A model generated the notes under the pieces. That model was not told the origin of the DNA. It ran no database searches and saw only the letters and a program-made list of their open reading frames with translations. The position numbers were made by a program, and so were the translations under genes. Shown here one piece after another: positions 34,120-43,460 of a stretch of DNA of 64,000 nucleotides. This stretch comes from JBBQKI01 sp038326725 (GTDB taxonomy: Bacteria; Bacteroidota; Bacteroidia; Flavobacteriales; Flavobacteriaceae), in the NCBI GenBank assembly GCA_038326725.1, contig JBBQKI010000001.1, forward strand, positions 115,940 through 179,939, given 5' to 3'. The stretch's first letter is position 1, and each line of letters begins with the position of its first letter.

Positions 34120-35895
34120 ATGAGCATAGATCTTATTATCACCGGGGTAATTATTGCGATAGGCATTTTCCTTTTCGTTAAGGATTATTTTTCCATTGAC
34201 ACTACCTCCATTGTAATCATGGCGCTGTTCATTGTTGCAGGCGTGTTGAGCCCCGAAGAGGGTTTTTCGGGCTTTAACCACCCGGCAACTTTAACGTTGG
34301 GTTGTATGTTTGTAGTAAGTGCTGGGGTTTTTAATTCCGGGATTTTGGACGGGTTAAGCGGAAAAATTATCAAGCTTGCCAAGATTAATTACATTTTTGC
34401 CCTGATTGTTTTTTGCTTGATAGCAGGTATTTTATCTGCGTTCATAAATGATTCGGCAGTTGTTGCTTTGTTGTTGCCCATTGCCCTAACCGTCTGCAGG
34501 GAAACAAATATTAGCCCCTCGCGCTTGTTGATGCCCATTTCCTTCGCGGCACTTTTTGGGGGCACATGTACGCTAATCGGCACATCCACAAATATTTTGG
34601 TAAGCAGTTATGCCGAAAAAAATGGCCTGGCCCCTTTTGGCATGTTTGAGTTCACTGCAGCCGCATTGTGTTTAATGGTTATTGGGTTCACCTATCTTTT
34701 TATTGTGGCACCCCTGCTTTTGCCCAAAAATAAAGACTTGAACAATGAACTTACCCAAGTAGCCGAAAAATATATCACCGAATTGATTGTGGAGGAAGGA
34801 AGCACGGATATCAATATTCCGGTTTCCCAATCCAAAATTGTTAAAGATTATAATGTTCAAATTCTTACCATTTTAAGGGAAGGCTCTTTCATCAACAACG
34901 TGGGCCCGGAAACTTTCATCAGGCTTAACGACCGCATCAAAGTAATGGTCCCTCCACAAACGCTGAACAATCTTCGCGGTTTGAAAGGCTATAAAATTAA
35001 AGGCGACAAAACCGCTACAGATAATGTAATGGTAAACAACGAGCGGCATATTTACGAAACCATTATCCCTTTTGGGTCCAATTTGACCGAAGGTTCTTTG
35101 AAGAGCCTTAATTTTCGTAGGCAATTCAATTGTTCGGTCTTGGCAATACGGCAAAGGGGGGAAATTCATTTTGAAAACCTTTCAGGGGTAAGGCTAACGG
35201 AAGGCGACATGATGTTAATTTTGGCAACAAAAGAAGAAATAGAATTGCTGACGTCTCAGCATTTGGTGGTCTCGCTTTCTGAACACAAAAAAAGAAGGAT
35301 AAATTTCAAAAAAGCTATCCCGGCCCTGGCGATTGCCGCGGGGGTTGTGCTTGCGGCCACTTTCAACATCACTTCCATTTTGATCAGCAGCATGGTGGGC
35401 GCCCTGCTTTTGGTAACAACCGCTACTTTAAAACCAAAGGAAGCTTATGAAGCCGTGGAATGGAAAGTAATTTTTATGATGGCAGGCGTGCTTTCAATGG
35501 GAACAGCCTTGGAAAAAACCGGCGGGGCAGATAAAATTGCTATTTTTATTCAAGAAACTTTGGGGCAGTATGATGCCCAGATCACTTTGAGTATTTTGTA
35601 TTTGGTAACATTTTTATCAACCAATGTGCTTTCGAGCAAAGCCACTGCGGCACTGATGGCGCCAATTGTAATAAGTTTGGCCGCCGCAATGGAGGTGAGT
35701 GATAGACCATTTTTGATCGCCATTATGTTTGCTTGCTCACTAACGTTTATGACCCCGGTGAGTTACCCTACCAATACGATGGTGTACACCCCTGGGAATT
35801 ATAAGTTTTCTGACTTTTTAAAGGTAGGCACCCCCTTGAACATCATTATTTGGCTGGCAGCGACTTTTATAATTCCTTATTTTTTCCCTTTTTAA
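34120..35895 (+). CDS. SLC13/ArsB-type permease with paired RCK_C domains
   Basis: A 591-aa inner-membrane protein. An N-terminal half of about five or six helices (GVLSPEEGFSGFNHPATLT, LLMPISFAALFGGTCTLIGTSTN) and a C-terminal half (NVLSSKATAALMAPI, MTPVSYPTNTMVYTPGNYKF) form the SLC13 transporter fold with its SNT-type motifs. They flank a cytosolic region (about residues 205-385) with two TrkA-C/RCK_C domains. Substrate is unknown (dicarboxylate, sulfate or other anions are the family's range). It was probably once directly behind the antiporter gene at 29766. Confidence 0.92.
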   Translation: MSIDLIITGVIIAIGIFLFVKDYFSIDTTSIVIMALFIVAGVLSPEEGFSGFNHPATLTLGCMFVVSAGVFNSGILDGLSGKIIKLAKINYIFALIVFCLIAGILSAFINDSAVVALLLPIALTVCRETNISPSRLLMPISFAALFGGTCTLIGTSTNILVSSYAEKNGLAPFGMFEFTAAALCLMVIGFTYLFIVAPLLLPKNKDLNNELTQVAEKYITELIVEEGSTDINIPVSQSKIVKDYNVQILTILREGSFINNVGPETFIRLNDRIKVMVPPQTLNNLRGLKGYKIKGDKTATDNVMVNNERHIYETIIPFGSNLTEGSLKSLNFRRQFNCSVLAIRQRGEIHFENLSGVRLTEGDMMLILATKEEIELLTSQHLVVSLSEHKKRRINFKKAIPALAIAAGVVLAATFNITSILISSMVGALLLVTTATLKPKEAYEAVEWKVIFMMAGVLSMGTALEKTGGADKIAIFIQETLGQYDAQITLSILYLVTFLSTNVLSSKATAALMAPIVISLAAAMEVSDRPFLIAIMFACSLTFMTPVSYPTNTMVYTPGNYKFSDFLKVGTPLNIIIWLAATFIIPYFFPF

Positions 35896-36009
35896 GGGAA
35901 TAATAATACGTCAATATTTTATCGATCTGCGAGGTGAAATTTTATGCCGTGTTTGACGTTTTTAATTTAAATTGATACATATAACAACCAAATCCTTAAA
36001 AACATACAA

Positions 36010-36231
36010 ATGAAAAAAATTAAATTTGCGATAATAGGAATAGTATTGCTTTTGTTGGGTTGCAAGGATGATGATTCACGAACCTGTATCAATTGTTCTT
36101 CGCCAATAACCACTGATTTTGAACTTTGTCGCGAAAGCGACGGCAATGCTTCGGTTAATGGTCAAAACACAAACGTTTCTTATGATGTGTACTTGGACGG
36201 ATTGATAGCTGAGGGGGCAAGCTGTGATTAA
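36010..36231 (+). CDS. small cysteine-containing lipoprotein
   Basis: A 73-aa protein. Lipobox LLGC puts the lipidated cysteine at residue 18, followed by the acidic KDDDS, typical for outer-membrane sorting. Four more cysteines (about 26, 29, 40 and 72) suggest two disulfides, with CINC as a CxxC pair. The FELCRESDGNASVNGQNT stretch resembles other small lipoproteins of Flavobacteriaceae. Function unknown. A terminator follows before the convergent lepA end. Confidence 0.75.
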   Translation: MKKIKFAIIGIVLLLLGCKDDDSRTCINCSSPITTDFELCRESDGNASVNGQNTNVSYDVYLDGLIAEGASCD

Positions 36232-36274
36232 AACCTACTAGAATTAAGTTCGAGTAATAAATTTTTTATTAAAT

Positions 36275-36305
36275 AAAACCCCAAAATTTTCGGGGCTTTT
36301 TCTTT
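36275..36305. terminator. bidirectional terminator between the small lipoprotein and lepA
   Basis: AAAACCCC (36275-36282), loop AAAATTTTC and GGGG-C-TTTT form a hairpin with flanking A and T tracts usable from both sides. It sits in the 75-bp gap between two convergent genes. Confidence 0.75.
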
Positions 36306-36306
36306 T

Positions 36307-38103
36307 CTAATCGTTAAGTTTCAGCACAGCCATAAAGGCTTCCTGTGGGATTTCTACATTCCCTACTTGCCGCATCCGTTTCTTGCCCTTTTTCTGTTTT
36401 TCGAGCAGTTTTCGTTTTCGGGAAATATCGCCGCCATAGCATTTTGCAGTAACATCCTTTCGAAGGGCTTTTACGGTTTCTCGCGCAATTACTTTTGCGC
36501 CAATGGCCGCTTGTATGGGAATATCAAATTGTTGCCTGGGGATAAGTTCTTTCAGTTTTTCGCAAATCCTTTTGCCAATATCGTAAGCATTGTCCTTGTG
36601 CAAAAGCGCGGAAAGCGCATCCACTATATTGCCGTTCAAAAGCACGTCCACTTTTACCAATTGTGAAGTGCGCATCCCGATTGGCGTATAATCGAAAGAG
36701 GCGTAACCTTTTGAAACGGTTTTTAACCTATCATAAAAGTCGAAAACGATTTCCGCCAAGGGCATATCAAAATTCAGTTCCACCCGTTCGGTGGTGAGGT
36801 AGGTTTGATTGGTAATTTCGCCTCGCTTATCAATACAAAGCGACATCACAGTGCCCACAAAATCGGATTTGGTGATGATGCTGGCTTTAATATACGGCTC
36901 CTCCACCCGGTTCAATTTTGAGGGATCGGGAAGATCCGTGGGGTTGTTCACTAAAATGGGGGTTTCCGGATCTTTGTGTGTAAAAGCGTTATACGAAACG
37001 TTGGGCACCGTAGTGATAACGGTCATGTTGAATTCCCGCTCGAGTCTTTCCTGTACTATTTCTAAATGGAGCATCCCCAAAAACCCACATCGGAAACCAA
37101 AGCCAAGCGCAGCGGAACTTTCCGGCTGAAAAACAAGGGAGGCGTCATTAAGTTGAAGTTTTTCCATCGAGTTTCGGAGCTCTTCGTATTCTTCGGTATC
37201 CACGGGATAAATTCCCGCAAAAACCATGGGTTTCACATCTTCAAAACCTTCAATCATATTTGTGGTCGGGGTTTTGGAATCGGTGATTGTGTCGCCCACT
37301 TTTACTTCTTTGGCTTCTTTTATGCCGGTAATCAAGTAGCCCACATCGCCCGTCCGGACTACATCTTTAGGCTGTTGTTTTAATCGTAGGGTCCCCACTT
37401 CATCGGCATAATAGGAATTTCCAGTAGCCATGAACTTGATGTGCTGCCCTTTTCTAATTTCCCCGTTTAAAATCCTGAAATAGGTTTCAATGCCGCGAAA
37501 GGGGTTATAAACCGAATCGAAAATCAAAGCTTGCAAAGGTTGTTTCGGGTCTCCTTTAGGTGGAGGAATACGTTCAATAATTGCCCGTAAAATTTCATCA
37601 ATGCCCACACCGGTCTTGGCGCTGGCAGGAATTACGTCTTCATGTTTGCACCCCAAGAGGTCAACGATATCATCGGTTACTTCTTCGGGATTGGCGGAAG
37701 GGAGATCAATTTTGTTCAGGACCGGAATTATTTCCAAGTCATTTTCCAAGGCCAAATATAGGTTGGAAATGGTTTGCGCCTGAATGCTCTGTGCGGCATC
37801 AACAATTAAAAGTGCGCCCTCGCAAGCCGCAATGGAACGTGAAACTTCATATGAAAAATCCACGTGGCCGGGAGTATCGATTAGGTTCAAGATATATTCT
37901 TCACCTTCAAAAGTATAGTCCATTTGGATGGCGTGGCTTTTAATGGTGATTCCGCGCTCACGTTCAAGGTCCATATTGTCGAGCAATTGGTCCTGTTTTT
38001 CACGTGAAGTCACGGAACCGGTGGCGTCCAAAAGCCTATCGGCCAAGGTGCTTTTCCCGTGGTCTATATGTGCAATAATGCAAAAATTGCGAATGTTCTT
38101 CAT
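36307..38103 (-). CDS. lepA: elongation factor 4 (LepA)
   Basis: A 598-aa translational GTPase that acts on stalled or back-translocatable ribosomes and in ribosome biogenesis. G1 motif AHIDHGKST (residues 11-19), G3 DTPGH (76-80) and G4 NKIDLP (about 130) are intact. The C-terminal EF4-specific domain ends in AKCYGGDISRKRKLLEKQ and KKRMRQVGNVEIPQEAF. Length is normal. It is divergent from the TonB-type gene at 38330. Confidence 0.98.
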   Translation of the reverse strand: MKNIRNFCIIAHIDHGKSTLADRLLDATGSVTSREKQDQLLDNMDLERERGITIKSHAIQMDYTFEGEEYILNLIDTPGHVDFSYEVSRSIAACEGALLIVDAAQSIQAQTISNLYLALENDLEIIPVLNKIDLPSANPEEVTDDIVDLLGCKHEDVIPASAKTGVGIDEILRAIIERIPPPKGDPKQPLQALIFDSVYNPFRGIETYFRILNGEIRKGQHIKFMATGNSYYADEVGTLRLKQQPKDVVRTGDVGYLITGIKEAKEVKVGDTITDSKTPTTNMIEGFEDVKPMVFAGIYPVDTEEYEELRNSMEKLQLNDASLVFQPESSAALGFGFRCGFLGMLHLEIVQERLEREFNMTVITTVPNVSYNAFTHKDPETPILVNNPTDLPDPSKLNRVEEPYIKASIITKSDFVGTVMSLCIDKRGEITNQTYLTTERVELNFDMPLAEIVFDFYDRLKTVSKGYASFDYTPIGMRTSQLVKVDVLLNGNIVDALSALLHKDNAYDIGKRICEKLKELIPRQQFDIPIQAAIGAKVIARETVKALRKDVTAKCYGGDISRKRKLLEKQKKGKKRMRQVGNVEIPQEAFMAVLKLND

Positions 38104-38329
38104 ATCAAATTTCCTGCGCTAAAAGTAAGGGTGCAAATATAGATTAAAATGCCCGGTTTTATTATGAAGGATTTTTCCGATAAAAAGCAGTTCGAAAAAT
38201 AGGATAGTTTATATAATATTAACATATTTGTAACATTAACATGTTGCGACTGTTTTTAAATCTTCCCCTAAAAAACAGTACGAATATCAATTAATCCATA
38301 GAGCGGCTATTGGCCCCAACTCATCTATT

Positions 38330-40744
38330 ATGAGAAAAAACCTTTTCCTGATAATGGTTTTTGCTTCTTTCGCAAGTGTTTTTGCGCAGGAAGTTACAAT
38401 TACAGGAAACGTGTTTGACGAAAACAATGACCCTCTTTCTTTTGTTAACGTGCTTCTTTATGAAGAGGGAAATGCCGAACCCCTGAAAGGAGCAACCACA
38501 AACGAACAAGGTTTTTTTGAGATTAAAAAGATTAAACCAAATCCATATCTTTTAATCATCAGCTTTATTGGTTTTCAAACCCATGAACAAAAAATTTCTC
38601 CCAGCTCCAATCTTGATGTTGGCGAGATAAAACTTCGGGAAGATCATCAGGTTTTGGGGGAAACCATGATTACCGCCAAAAAACCTACAATACAGAGACT
38701 GGCGGATCGGCTTGTTTTTAATGTTGAAAACACAACGCTTTCATCCGGCAGCAGTTGGGATATCTTAAAAAGAACTCCCGGCGTCATCACCATTCAAGAT
38801 CATTTATTGATAAAAGGCGAAAATGCGACAGTTTATTTGAACGACAAAAAAGTGCAAATAACAGCCAGTGAACTTAAAGCACTTTTGGAAGGAATGTCCG
38901 GAGCCAGCGTGAAATCCATTGAAGTGATTACTAACCCGAGCTCAAATTTCGACGCAGAATCTGGAGCAATACTTAACATCAAAACCAGTAAAAATGTTTC
39001 CTTGGGATATAAGGGCAGTATCGATGCCACCTATACACAGGCTCTTTTCCCCAAATTCAATTTTGGTACCAGCCAGTTCTATAAAAATGAAAAATTGGAT
39101 ATTTTTTTGAATTACAGTTTTCAGCCCCACAAAGAATTTAAGGAAGATGACGCGGCTATAAATTTTATTGACGAATCCCAAAGTGTATTTGCGCGTTGGG
39201 AAAATGATTTTAACCGAACCACGCGTTCCAAGACCCACAACGCCAATATAGTTTTGGATTATACCATTAATGACCGAAATTCCATCAGCCTTTCTTCCAA
39301 TCTTTTAATCTCTCCGGACAAGACTTTTAAAAACTATATCATTAACGAATCCTTAAATGCTCAAAATCAATTGGATTCCACTTTTATTAGTGAAAGCAAT
39401 GTTTCTCAGGACTTAAATAATATTGCCGTAGATCTTGGATATGTTCACAAATTTAAAAAAGAGGGCGCAAAATTAAGCGCGATCGCACATGTAACTGATT
39501 ATGGCCGAACCCAATACCAATATGTGAGTACTGATTATTTTGATGCCGGCAACACGCTTTTCAAAAACATTTCCTTCAACACCGATGCATTACAGGAAAT
39601 CATGATTTATACCGGGCAATTGGATTTGGAAACCCCCGTGGGTAGCACGACTTTGAACTCAGGGACAAAAGTATCTTTTATAAAGTCTGAAAGTGGCATC
39701 GATTTTTTTGATCATGGGAGTGGCACACCCATTTTAAACGCCGGAAGGTCCGACGAATATTTATATAACGAAAAAATTTACGCTGGTTATGCAGCCCTTG
39801 CAAAAGATTGGGAAAAATTCAAAACCAAAATAGGATTAAGGGCAGAACAAACAGAGGCCGAAGGGAAATCGATTAGCATGAACCAAATAAACAAACAGGA
39901 ATATTTTGAACTCTTCCCTTCCCTTTTCCTACAGTATCTTTTCAATGAAAAACACAGCATCTCTTTTGATTATAGCAGAAGAGTGAACAGGCCCAGATAT
40001 GAAGATTTAAATCCCTTCGCCTATTTTTTGAATGAAAACAATTTCAATGTGGGCAATCCAAATCTTATTGCTGCGTATAGTAATAGGTTTACGCTTAACT
40101 ACACTTTAAAAAGCAAATATTTCTTTGATGTTTATTATTATGATCGGGGAAATCAAATCCAAACCTTGAGTTTTCAGGATAATGATAATTTGACCGTTCG
40201 CACTTTTGAGCAAAATTTGATTAGTGCTACGTCATATGGATTCGATTTTCAACACATTAGGAATATTACCGATTATTGGTTTTTTTATACTTATATCTCC
40301 CTCTTTCATGAGGATTTATCTTTCGTGGCAATTGAAAGCGCAAACCAAATAGTGGACATGGATGTACAGGGAGTTTATGCCCAAATTTCCAATAGTTTTA
40401 CGTTGACGAAAGACGGCACGTTTTCGAGCGAGCTAGGAGGAACCTATTATTCCCGATATCTTTTTGGTTCGTTCGAACGAAAGCCCATTTTGGACATATC
40501 CATCGGGCTAAGGAAAACCCTTTGGAATAATAGGGCCGTGCTTAGCCTGGCGAGCGAGGATGTTTTGGGAAAAGCAAATGCACGGGTCTCATCACGCTAT
40601 CTCAACCAAGATTATAATTATAAATCAATTCCCCCAACCCAATTTATCCGCTTTGGATTCACATATAATTTTGGGAATTTCCGTTTGGCGGACAACAAAC
40701 GCTCCGTGGAATTTGAGGAGCGCGACCGACTAAAACCACAATAA
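38330..40744 (+). CDS. TonB-receptor-like outer-membrane protein
   Basis: An 804-aa protein. Signal peptide 1-20 ending FAQ; a carboxypeptidase-like regulatory (CarboxypepD_reg) domain about 23-100 beginning EVTITGNVFDENNDPLSFVNV; then a plug-like region (about 115-220, with LSSGSSWDILKRTPGV and VKSIEVITNPSSNFDAES); then a C-terminal beta barrel of the OMP_b-brl_3 type rich in aromatic strands and ending in ..LAD..RSVEFEERDRL. No SusD partner or anti-sigma gene is next to it, so the ligand is unknown. Confidence 0.9.
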   Translation: MRKNLFLIMVFASFASVFAQEVTITGNVFDENNDPLSFVNVLLYEEGNAEPLKGATTNEQGFFEIKKIKPNPYLLIISFIGFQTHEQKISPSSNLDVGEIKLREDHQVLGETMITAKKPTIQRLADRLVFNVENTTLSSGSSWDILKRTPGVITIQDHLLIKGENATVYLNDKKVQITASELKALLEGMSGASVKSIEVITNPSSNFDAESGAILNIKTSKNVSLGYKGSIDATYTQALFPKFNFGTSQFYKNEKLDIFLNYSFQPHKEFKEDDAAINFIDESQSVFARWENDFNRTTRSKTHNANIVLDYTINDRNSISLSSNLLISPDKTFKNYIINESLNAQNQLDSTFISESNVSQDLNNIAVDLGYVHKFKKEGAKLSAIAHVTDYGRTQYQYVSTDYFDAGNTLFKNISFNTDALQEIMIYTGQLDLETPVGSTTLNSGTKVSFIKSESGIDFFDHGSGTPILNAGRSDEYLYNEKIYAGYAALAKDWEKFKTKIGLRAEQTEAEGKSISMNQINKQEYFELFPSLFLQYLFNEKHSISFDYSRRVNRPRYEDLNPFAYFLNENNFNVGNPNLIAAYSNRFTLNYTLKSKYFFDVYYYDRGNQIQTLSFQDNDNLTVRTFEQNLISATSYGFDFQHIRNITDYWFFYTYISLFHEDLSFVAIESANQIVDMDVQGVYAQISNSFTLTKDGTFSSELGGTYYSRYLFGSFERKPILDISIGLRKTLWNNRAVLSLASEDVLGKANARVSSRYLNQDYNYKSIPPTQFIRFGFTYNFGNFRLADNKRSVEFEERDRLKPQ

Positions 40745-40767
40745 ATTTTTCTTGGGTTAGAATTTCC

Positions 40768-40775
40768 TACTTTTG
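40768..40775 (+). promoter_or_regulatory. -7 box of dusB
   Basis: TACTTTTG matches TAnnTTTG, 22 nt before the TTG start chosen for dusB. It supports transcription beginning close to that start. Confidence 0.45.
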
Positions 40776-40797
40776 CAACTTAAAATCAAATTTCAGT

Positions 40798-41790
40798 TTG
40801 CCAAAAATAGGAAACATAGAATTGCCAGATTTTCCGCTGCTGCTCGCACCTATGGAAGACGTCAGCGACCCACCCTTCCGCGCACTTTGCAAGGAACAGG
40901 GTGCGGATGTCGTGTTTACTGAATTTATTTCCTCTGAAGGCCTCATCCGCGATGCCGCAAAAAGCGTGATGAAATTGGATATTTATGAAAAGGAACGCCC
41001 CGTGGGCATTCAAATTTTTGGCGCAGTGCTCGAATCTATGCTCCAAAGCGTGGAAATAGTGGAAGCCAGCGGCCCGGATATTATCGATATTAACTTTGGT
41101 TGCCCGGTAAAAAAAGTAGTTTGCAAAGGTGCCGGTGCCGGTATTTTGAAGGACATAGATTTGATGGTAAAGCTTACCAAAGAAATGGTAAAACACACCA
41201 AACTTCCCATTACCGTAAAAACCCGATTGGGATGGGATGAAGATTCAATAAGGATAGTTGAAGTTGCTGAAAGATTGCAGGATGTGGGCTGTAAGGCTAT
41301 TTCAATCCACGGCCGCACCCGGGCGCAAATGTACAAGGGCGAAGCCAATTGGAAACCGATATCGGAAGTGAAAAACAATCCGCGAATGCACATTCCAATC
41401 TTTGGAAATGGGGATGTTGACACTCCTGAAAAAGCAATGGAAATGCGCGATGTGTACGGTTTGGACGGTGCGATGATTGGTCGGGCAAGCATTGGCTATC
41501 CCTGGTTTTTCAAGGAAGTAAAACATTATTTTGAAACGGGCCAACATTTGCCGCCGCCCACTATGCTCGAGCGGGTGGATGCCGCCCGGAGGCACCTTGA
41601 AATGTCGATTGCGTGGAAGGGAGAGCTATTGGGCGTTTTTGAAACCCGAAGACATTATACCAACTATTTTAAAGGCATCCCCAATTTTAAGGAACACCGC
41701 ATGAAAATGGTGACCAGCGATGATGCCGCCTCCGTATTTCAAGCTTTTGAGGAAGTGCTGGAAATTTATGGCGATTATCAGTTTGCTTAA
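40798..41790 (+). CDS. dusB: tRNA-dihydrouridine synthase (Dus)
   Basis: A 330-aa flavoenzyme that reduces uridines in the D-loop of tRNA. FMN barrel signatures: LLLAPMEDVSDPPFRALCK at the N-terminus, INFGCPVKKV with the catalytic cysteine at residue 102, KTRLGWD, SIHGRTRAQMYKG, and GNGDVDTPEKA with DGAMIGRASIGYPWF. The start is a TTG (40798), because the family N-terminus (MVKIGNIEL-like) begins here and no ATG or GTG precedes it in frame. It ends 7 nt from the convergent permease gene. Confidence 0.93.
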   Translation: MPKIGNIELPDFPLLLAPMEDVSDPPFRALCKEQGADVVFTEFISSEGLIRDAAKSVMKLDIYEKERPVGIQIFGAVLESMLQSVEIVEASGPDIIDINFGCPVKKVVCKGAGAGILKDIDLMVKLTKEMVKHTKLPITVKTRLGWDEDSIRIVEVAERLQDVGCKAISIHGRTRAQMYKGEANWKPISEVKNNPRMHIPIFGNGDVDTPEKAMEMRDVYGLDGAMIGRASIGYPWFFKEVKHYFETGQHLPPPTMLERVDAARRHLEMSIAWKGELLGVFETRRHYTNYFKGIPNFKEHRMKMVTSDDAASVFQAFEEVLEIYGDYQFA

Positions 41791-41797
41791 ATTGTTT

Positions 41798-43003
41798 TTA
41801 AAATAGCAACTTTTCCCTTACCCTACTCGATGCAATCCGTGAAGCGATAATCCCTAAACCACTAATGGTTATAAAAACCACAAGAGCATTTATCGGTTTT
41901 AAGCTAACCGGATAGGGCAGAGTATCGGTGATGGCCACAAGCTCAAATTCAAGTTGGGCCCAAACCACAGCGATTCCCAAAATTATCCCCAGCAGGCCGC
42001 CCAAAACCGTCATCAGCGTGCCTTGCAAAAAGAAAATTTTCCGAACATCTTTCAGCGATGCGCCCAAATTATAAAGGGTTTGAATATTTTTTCGTTTATC
42101 CAAAATCATCATAATTATGGAGCCGATCACATTAAAAAGCGCGATGATAAGCACTAAAGTAAAAATGAGGTAAACCGCAATATTTTCGGTATTCAGCATT
42201 TTATACAACGCATCGTTTTGCTGGATGCGGTTTTTGATGACAACGTCTTCTGTAAAAATGGAATTTAACTTTGGAAGCATATCTTCTTCGGAAATGCCCG
42301 GAAGAAGTTTCAATTCAATGGAAGAAACCTTTGTGGAATCGAGACTTAACAAGGATCTCGCAAATTCAATATCCGAAAAAACAAACTTGTAATCGAGATC
42401 TTCATTTACCTGATAAACCCCTGAAACCACTACATTTTCTTTTGTAAAAGCCTCGGTGGGATCCAAGGCATTGATTTGACCCGTGCCCGGCTTAGGAACA
42501 TAAATTTCCAATGGGTTAGCGTAATCGCGCGTGCCCAAAGAGAGTTTTGAAACCATGCCCAGCCCGATCACCACTTCGTTTTGGTTGGGCTCAAACCAGG
42601 TTTCATAATATAAAATGCTGTCCAGCGGATTTACTTTTCCATAATTTTCATCCACTCCTTTAATATATGCAATGTGATTTTTTCCCTTATACTGCAAAAA
42701 AACCCGTTCTTCAATTACTTTTGAATAATTCGCGATTCCTTCAATTTCCTTTAATTTTTCTTCGGCATTATTTGAAAACGAAATTGTTTTTCCGCTGGCA
42801 GGGATTATTTTAAGATCGCTATCAAAAACATTGGTGAATTTCAGGCTAAAATCCTTCAATCCCGCAAAACCCGAAAGCACGATGAACAAAGCCATAGCGC
42901 CCACCACCACCCCTGTAACAGCAATAATGGTGATAATATTGATAGCGTTGTTGCTGCTTTTGGAGAACAAATACCTTTTGGCAATGTAGAGCGGAAAATT
43001 CAC
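41798..43003 (-). CDS. FtsX/LolC-type ABC transporter permease
   Basis: A 401-aa inner-membrane protein with four transmembrane helices in the MacB/FtsX arrangement: one near residues 22-48, a large periplasmic domain (about 60-265), then three helices (about 270-300, 315-350, 365-390). It opens MNFPLYIAKRYLFSKSSNNA. LolC/LolE-type proteins extract outer-membrane lipoproteins; the ATPase partner is not in this window. It is 2 nt from the end of rbfA on the same strand, so they form a unit. Confidence 0.9.
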   Translation of the reverse strand: MNFPLYIAKRYLFSKSSNNAINIITIIAVTGVVVGAMALFIVLSGFAGLKDFSLKFTNVFDSDLKIIPASGKTISFSNNAEEKLKEIEGIANYSKVIEERVFLQYKGKNHIAYIKGVDENYGKVNPLDSILYYETWFEPNQNEVVIGLGMVSKLSLGTRDYANPLEIYVPKPGTGQINALDPTEAFTKENVVVSGVYQVNEDLDYKFVFSDIEFARSLLSLDSTKVSSIELKLLPGISEEDMLPKLNSIFTEDVVIKNRIQQNDALYKMLNTENIAVYLIFTLVLIIALFNVIGSIIMMILDKRKNIQTLYNLGASLKDVRKIFFLQGTLMTVLGGLLGIILGIAVVWAQLEFELVAITDTLPYPVSLKPINALVVFITISGLGIIASRIASSRVREKLLF

Positions 43004-43005
43004 CT

Positions 43006-43401
43006 TTAGGCCTTTTTTCGGTTTGGGAGTAGGCCCGGATTTTGAATAGGGTCTTCATCGCCCTTGGCGGCTTTGTCGATTTTATCGATATACTCTAAAG
43101 AATCGTCATTATAAAAACTCAAATCCGGCATTTTGCGAAGCTGGTGGCGGGTAAGCTGTGCTATTTGATGTTTTATTTTCGGCTTGTTTTCATTTAATTC
43201 CTTCACCATTACAACCGCTTTGTCAGCCGGAAAAACGCTAACATATACTTTTGCGATGGAAAGGTCCACGGTAACGCTTACCTTGCTTACCGAAATAATG
43301 ATGCCTGCTTGTCCTGCCTCGCGAAGCATGTTTTGCAGCACATTTGCAAGATCGATCTGTAAAACCCCGGCAATTTTCTTTTGTCTGTTACTTTCTTCCA
43401 T
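43006..43401 (-). CDS. rbfA: 30S ribosome-binding factor RbfA
   Basis: A 131-aa KH-fold protein that binds the 5' helix of 16S rRNA during 30S maturation and cold adaptation. SVSKVSVTVDLSIAKVYVSVFPADK and the RHQLRKMPDLSFYNDDSLEY ending match the family. Start ATG at 43401 is preceded on the minus strand by TACTTTTG (43406-43413), whose last base is only 4 nt from the ATG, so the mRNA may be leaderless. It is co-transcribed with the FtsX/LolC-type gene. Confidence 0.94.
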   Translation of the reverse strand: MEESNRQKKIAGVLQIDLANVLQNMLREAGQAGIIISVSKVSVTVDLSIAKVYVSVFPADKAVVMVKELNENKPKIKHQIAQLTRHQLRKMPDLSFYNDDSLEYIDKIDKAAKGDEDPIQNPGLLPNRKKA

Positions 43402-43405
43402 AGTG

Positions 43406-43413
43406 CAAAAGTA
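43406..43413 (-). promoter_or_regulatory. -7 box of rbfA, almost touching the start codon
   Basis: The minus strand reads TACTTTTG, an exact TAnnTTTG match, ending 4 nt from the rbfA ATG. Divergent TATTTTTG for the epimerase gene lies at 43432-43439 on the plus strand. Confidence 0.45.
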
Positions 43414-43431
43414 GCATATTTAAAGATTTGT

Positions 43432-43439
43432 TATTTTTG
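43432..43439 (+). promoter_or_regulatory. -7 box of the epimerase gene
   Basis: TATTTTTG, exact TAnnTTTG, 21 nt before the ATG at 43461. No TTG at the ideal -33 distance. Confidence 0.4.
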
Positions 43440-43460
43440 AAATACTTTTTAATATGAATT

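Noticed and set aside
37996..38011. Third CACGTG palindrome (TTTTTCACGTGAAGTC) in lepA, a parS candidate
   Set aside because: It matches parS at only 12 of 16 positions and lies inside the strongly conserved lepA coding sequence; the inner CACGTG alone is expected several times by chance.
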